A DNA stretch of 6,965 bases from Puniceicoccales bacterium (GTDB lineage Bacteria; Verrucomicrobiota; Verrucomicrobiia; Opitutales; UBA9783): contig JAIRKR010000021.1 in NCBI GenBank assembly GCA_031260015.1, forward strand, positions 1 to 6,965, in the 5' to 3' direction. The notes beneath the pieces were generated by a model that searched no databases, was not told the origin of the DNA, and saw nothing but the letters and a program-made list of their open reading frames with translations. Shown piece by piece: positions 6,702-6,965 of the stretch (position 1 is the first letter of the stretch; each line of letters starts with the position of its first letter). The position numbers and the translations under genes are program-made.

Positions 6702-6965
6702 GCTGATTAAATGAGGTCATACATTTAAATATAGGTACCTTTTTAATCCATAAGCCTATTGATAGTACCGATTGAATCGAGTTCACGTAAAATTTCAATT
6801 CCCTTCAACTGTGATGCGATAATTGCTTTCTGAGAGTAAGCAAGCATATCTATTCCTCATTCGTCATTCCAAGCGCCACTGCCTCAGGTGCAGTTACCAC
6901 GTTCGCCTGCTGTAGCTAATTTGCAGCTACTAGATGAAGTAAGTCAGATTTTTGGAAGAGAATCA
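6702..6965. other. Unassigned region after tRNA-Glu to the right edge
   Basis: A weak stem, TTAAATG (6707-6713) with CATTTAA (6722-6728), followed by T5 at 6740-6744, could help end the tRNA transcript. Beyond it two weak coding options overlap slightly. On the plus strand, 6840-6965 is open to the edge and reads ...PAVANLQLLDEVSQIFG..., but has no ATG. On the minus strand, 6743-6847 is a 34-residue frame (MLAYSQKAIIASQLKG...) with GAGGAA five bases before its ATG. Neither matches a family I recognise; I do not call either as a gene. Confidence 0.25.

Noticed and set aside
1..6965. A defence island, CRISPR array or mobile element
   Set aside because: No spaced repeats, transposase, integrase or recognised defence gene was seen; the gene content is metabolic apart from the papain-like protein.

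Overview
The window carries three complete protein genes, one large protein gene cut by the left edge, and one tRNA gene. The organism is probably an anaerobic or microaerophilic bacterium, because it encodes an oxygen-sensitive class III ribonucleotide reductase. The nucleotide kinase, with its N-terminal extension and GAPGAGKGTN P-loop, resembles kinases I associate with Verrucomicrobiota and related PVC bacteria. A large papain-like protein next to it would suit a host-associated member (Opitutae/Puniceicoccales or an anaerobic chlamydia-like lineage). This placement rests on remembered family resemblance, not a search. The standard genetic code fits: TAA, TAG and TGA all end genes here.

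Layout. Positions 1-2079 (+) encode the C-terminal 692 residues of a large protein with a papain-type Gln/Cys motif; its start lies off the window. A 238-base gap separates it from the convergent minus-strand gene for an adenylate-kinase-like NMP kinase (2318-3028). A 197-base AT-rich gap follows, and then the minus-strand pair nrdD (3894-6272) and nrdG (3226-3915), which overlap by 22 bases. A 352-base non-coding region (6273-6624) with inverted and tandem repeats separates nrdD from a divergent tRNA-Glu (UUC) gene (6625-6701, +). The last 264 bases contain no gene I can call firmly.

How they fit together. NrdD reduces ribonucleoside triphosphates to dNTPs without oxygen, after NrdG has placed a glycyl radical on it. 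This NrdD has a redoxin-like domain with a CVKC motif fused to its C-terminus, so the electron donor for the active-site disulfide may be carried on the same chain. A Cys/His-rich linker joins the glycyl-radical domain to the redoxin. The NMP kinase acts in nucleotide phosphorylation and lies on the same strand downstream, a loose functional link. The papain-like protein looks unrelated and is the least understood gene. I found no CRISPR array, insertion sequence, phage gene or defence system. The points most worth following up are the NrdD fusion with its linker, the papain-like protein, and the repeat-rich region upstream of nrdD.
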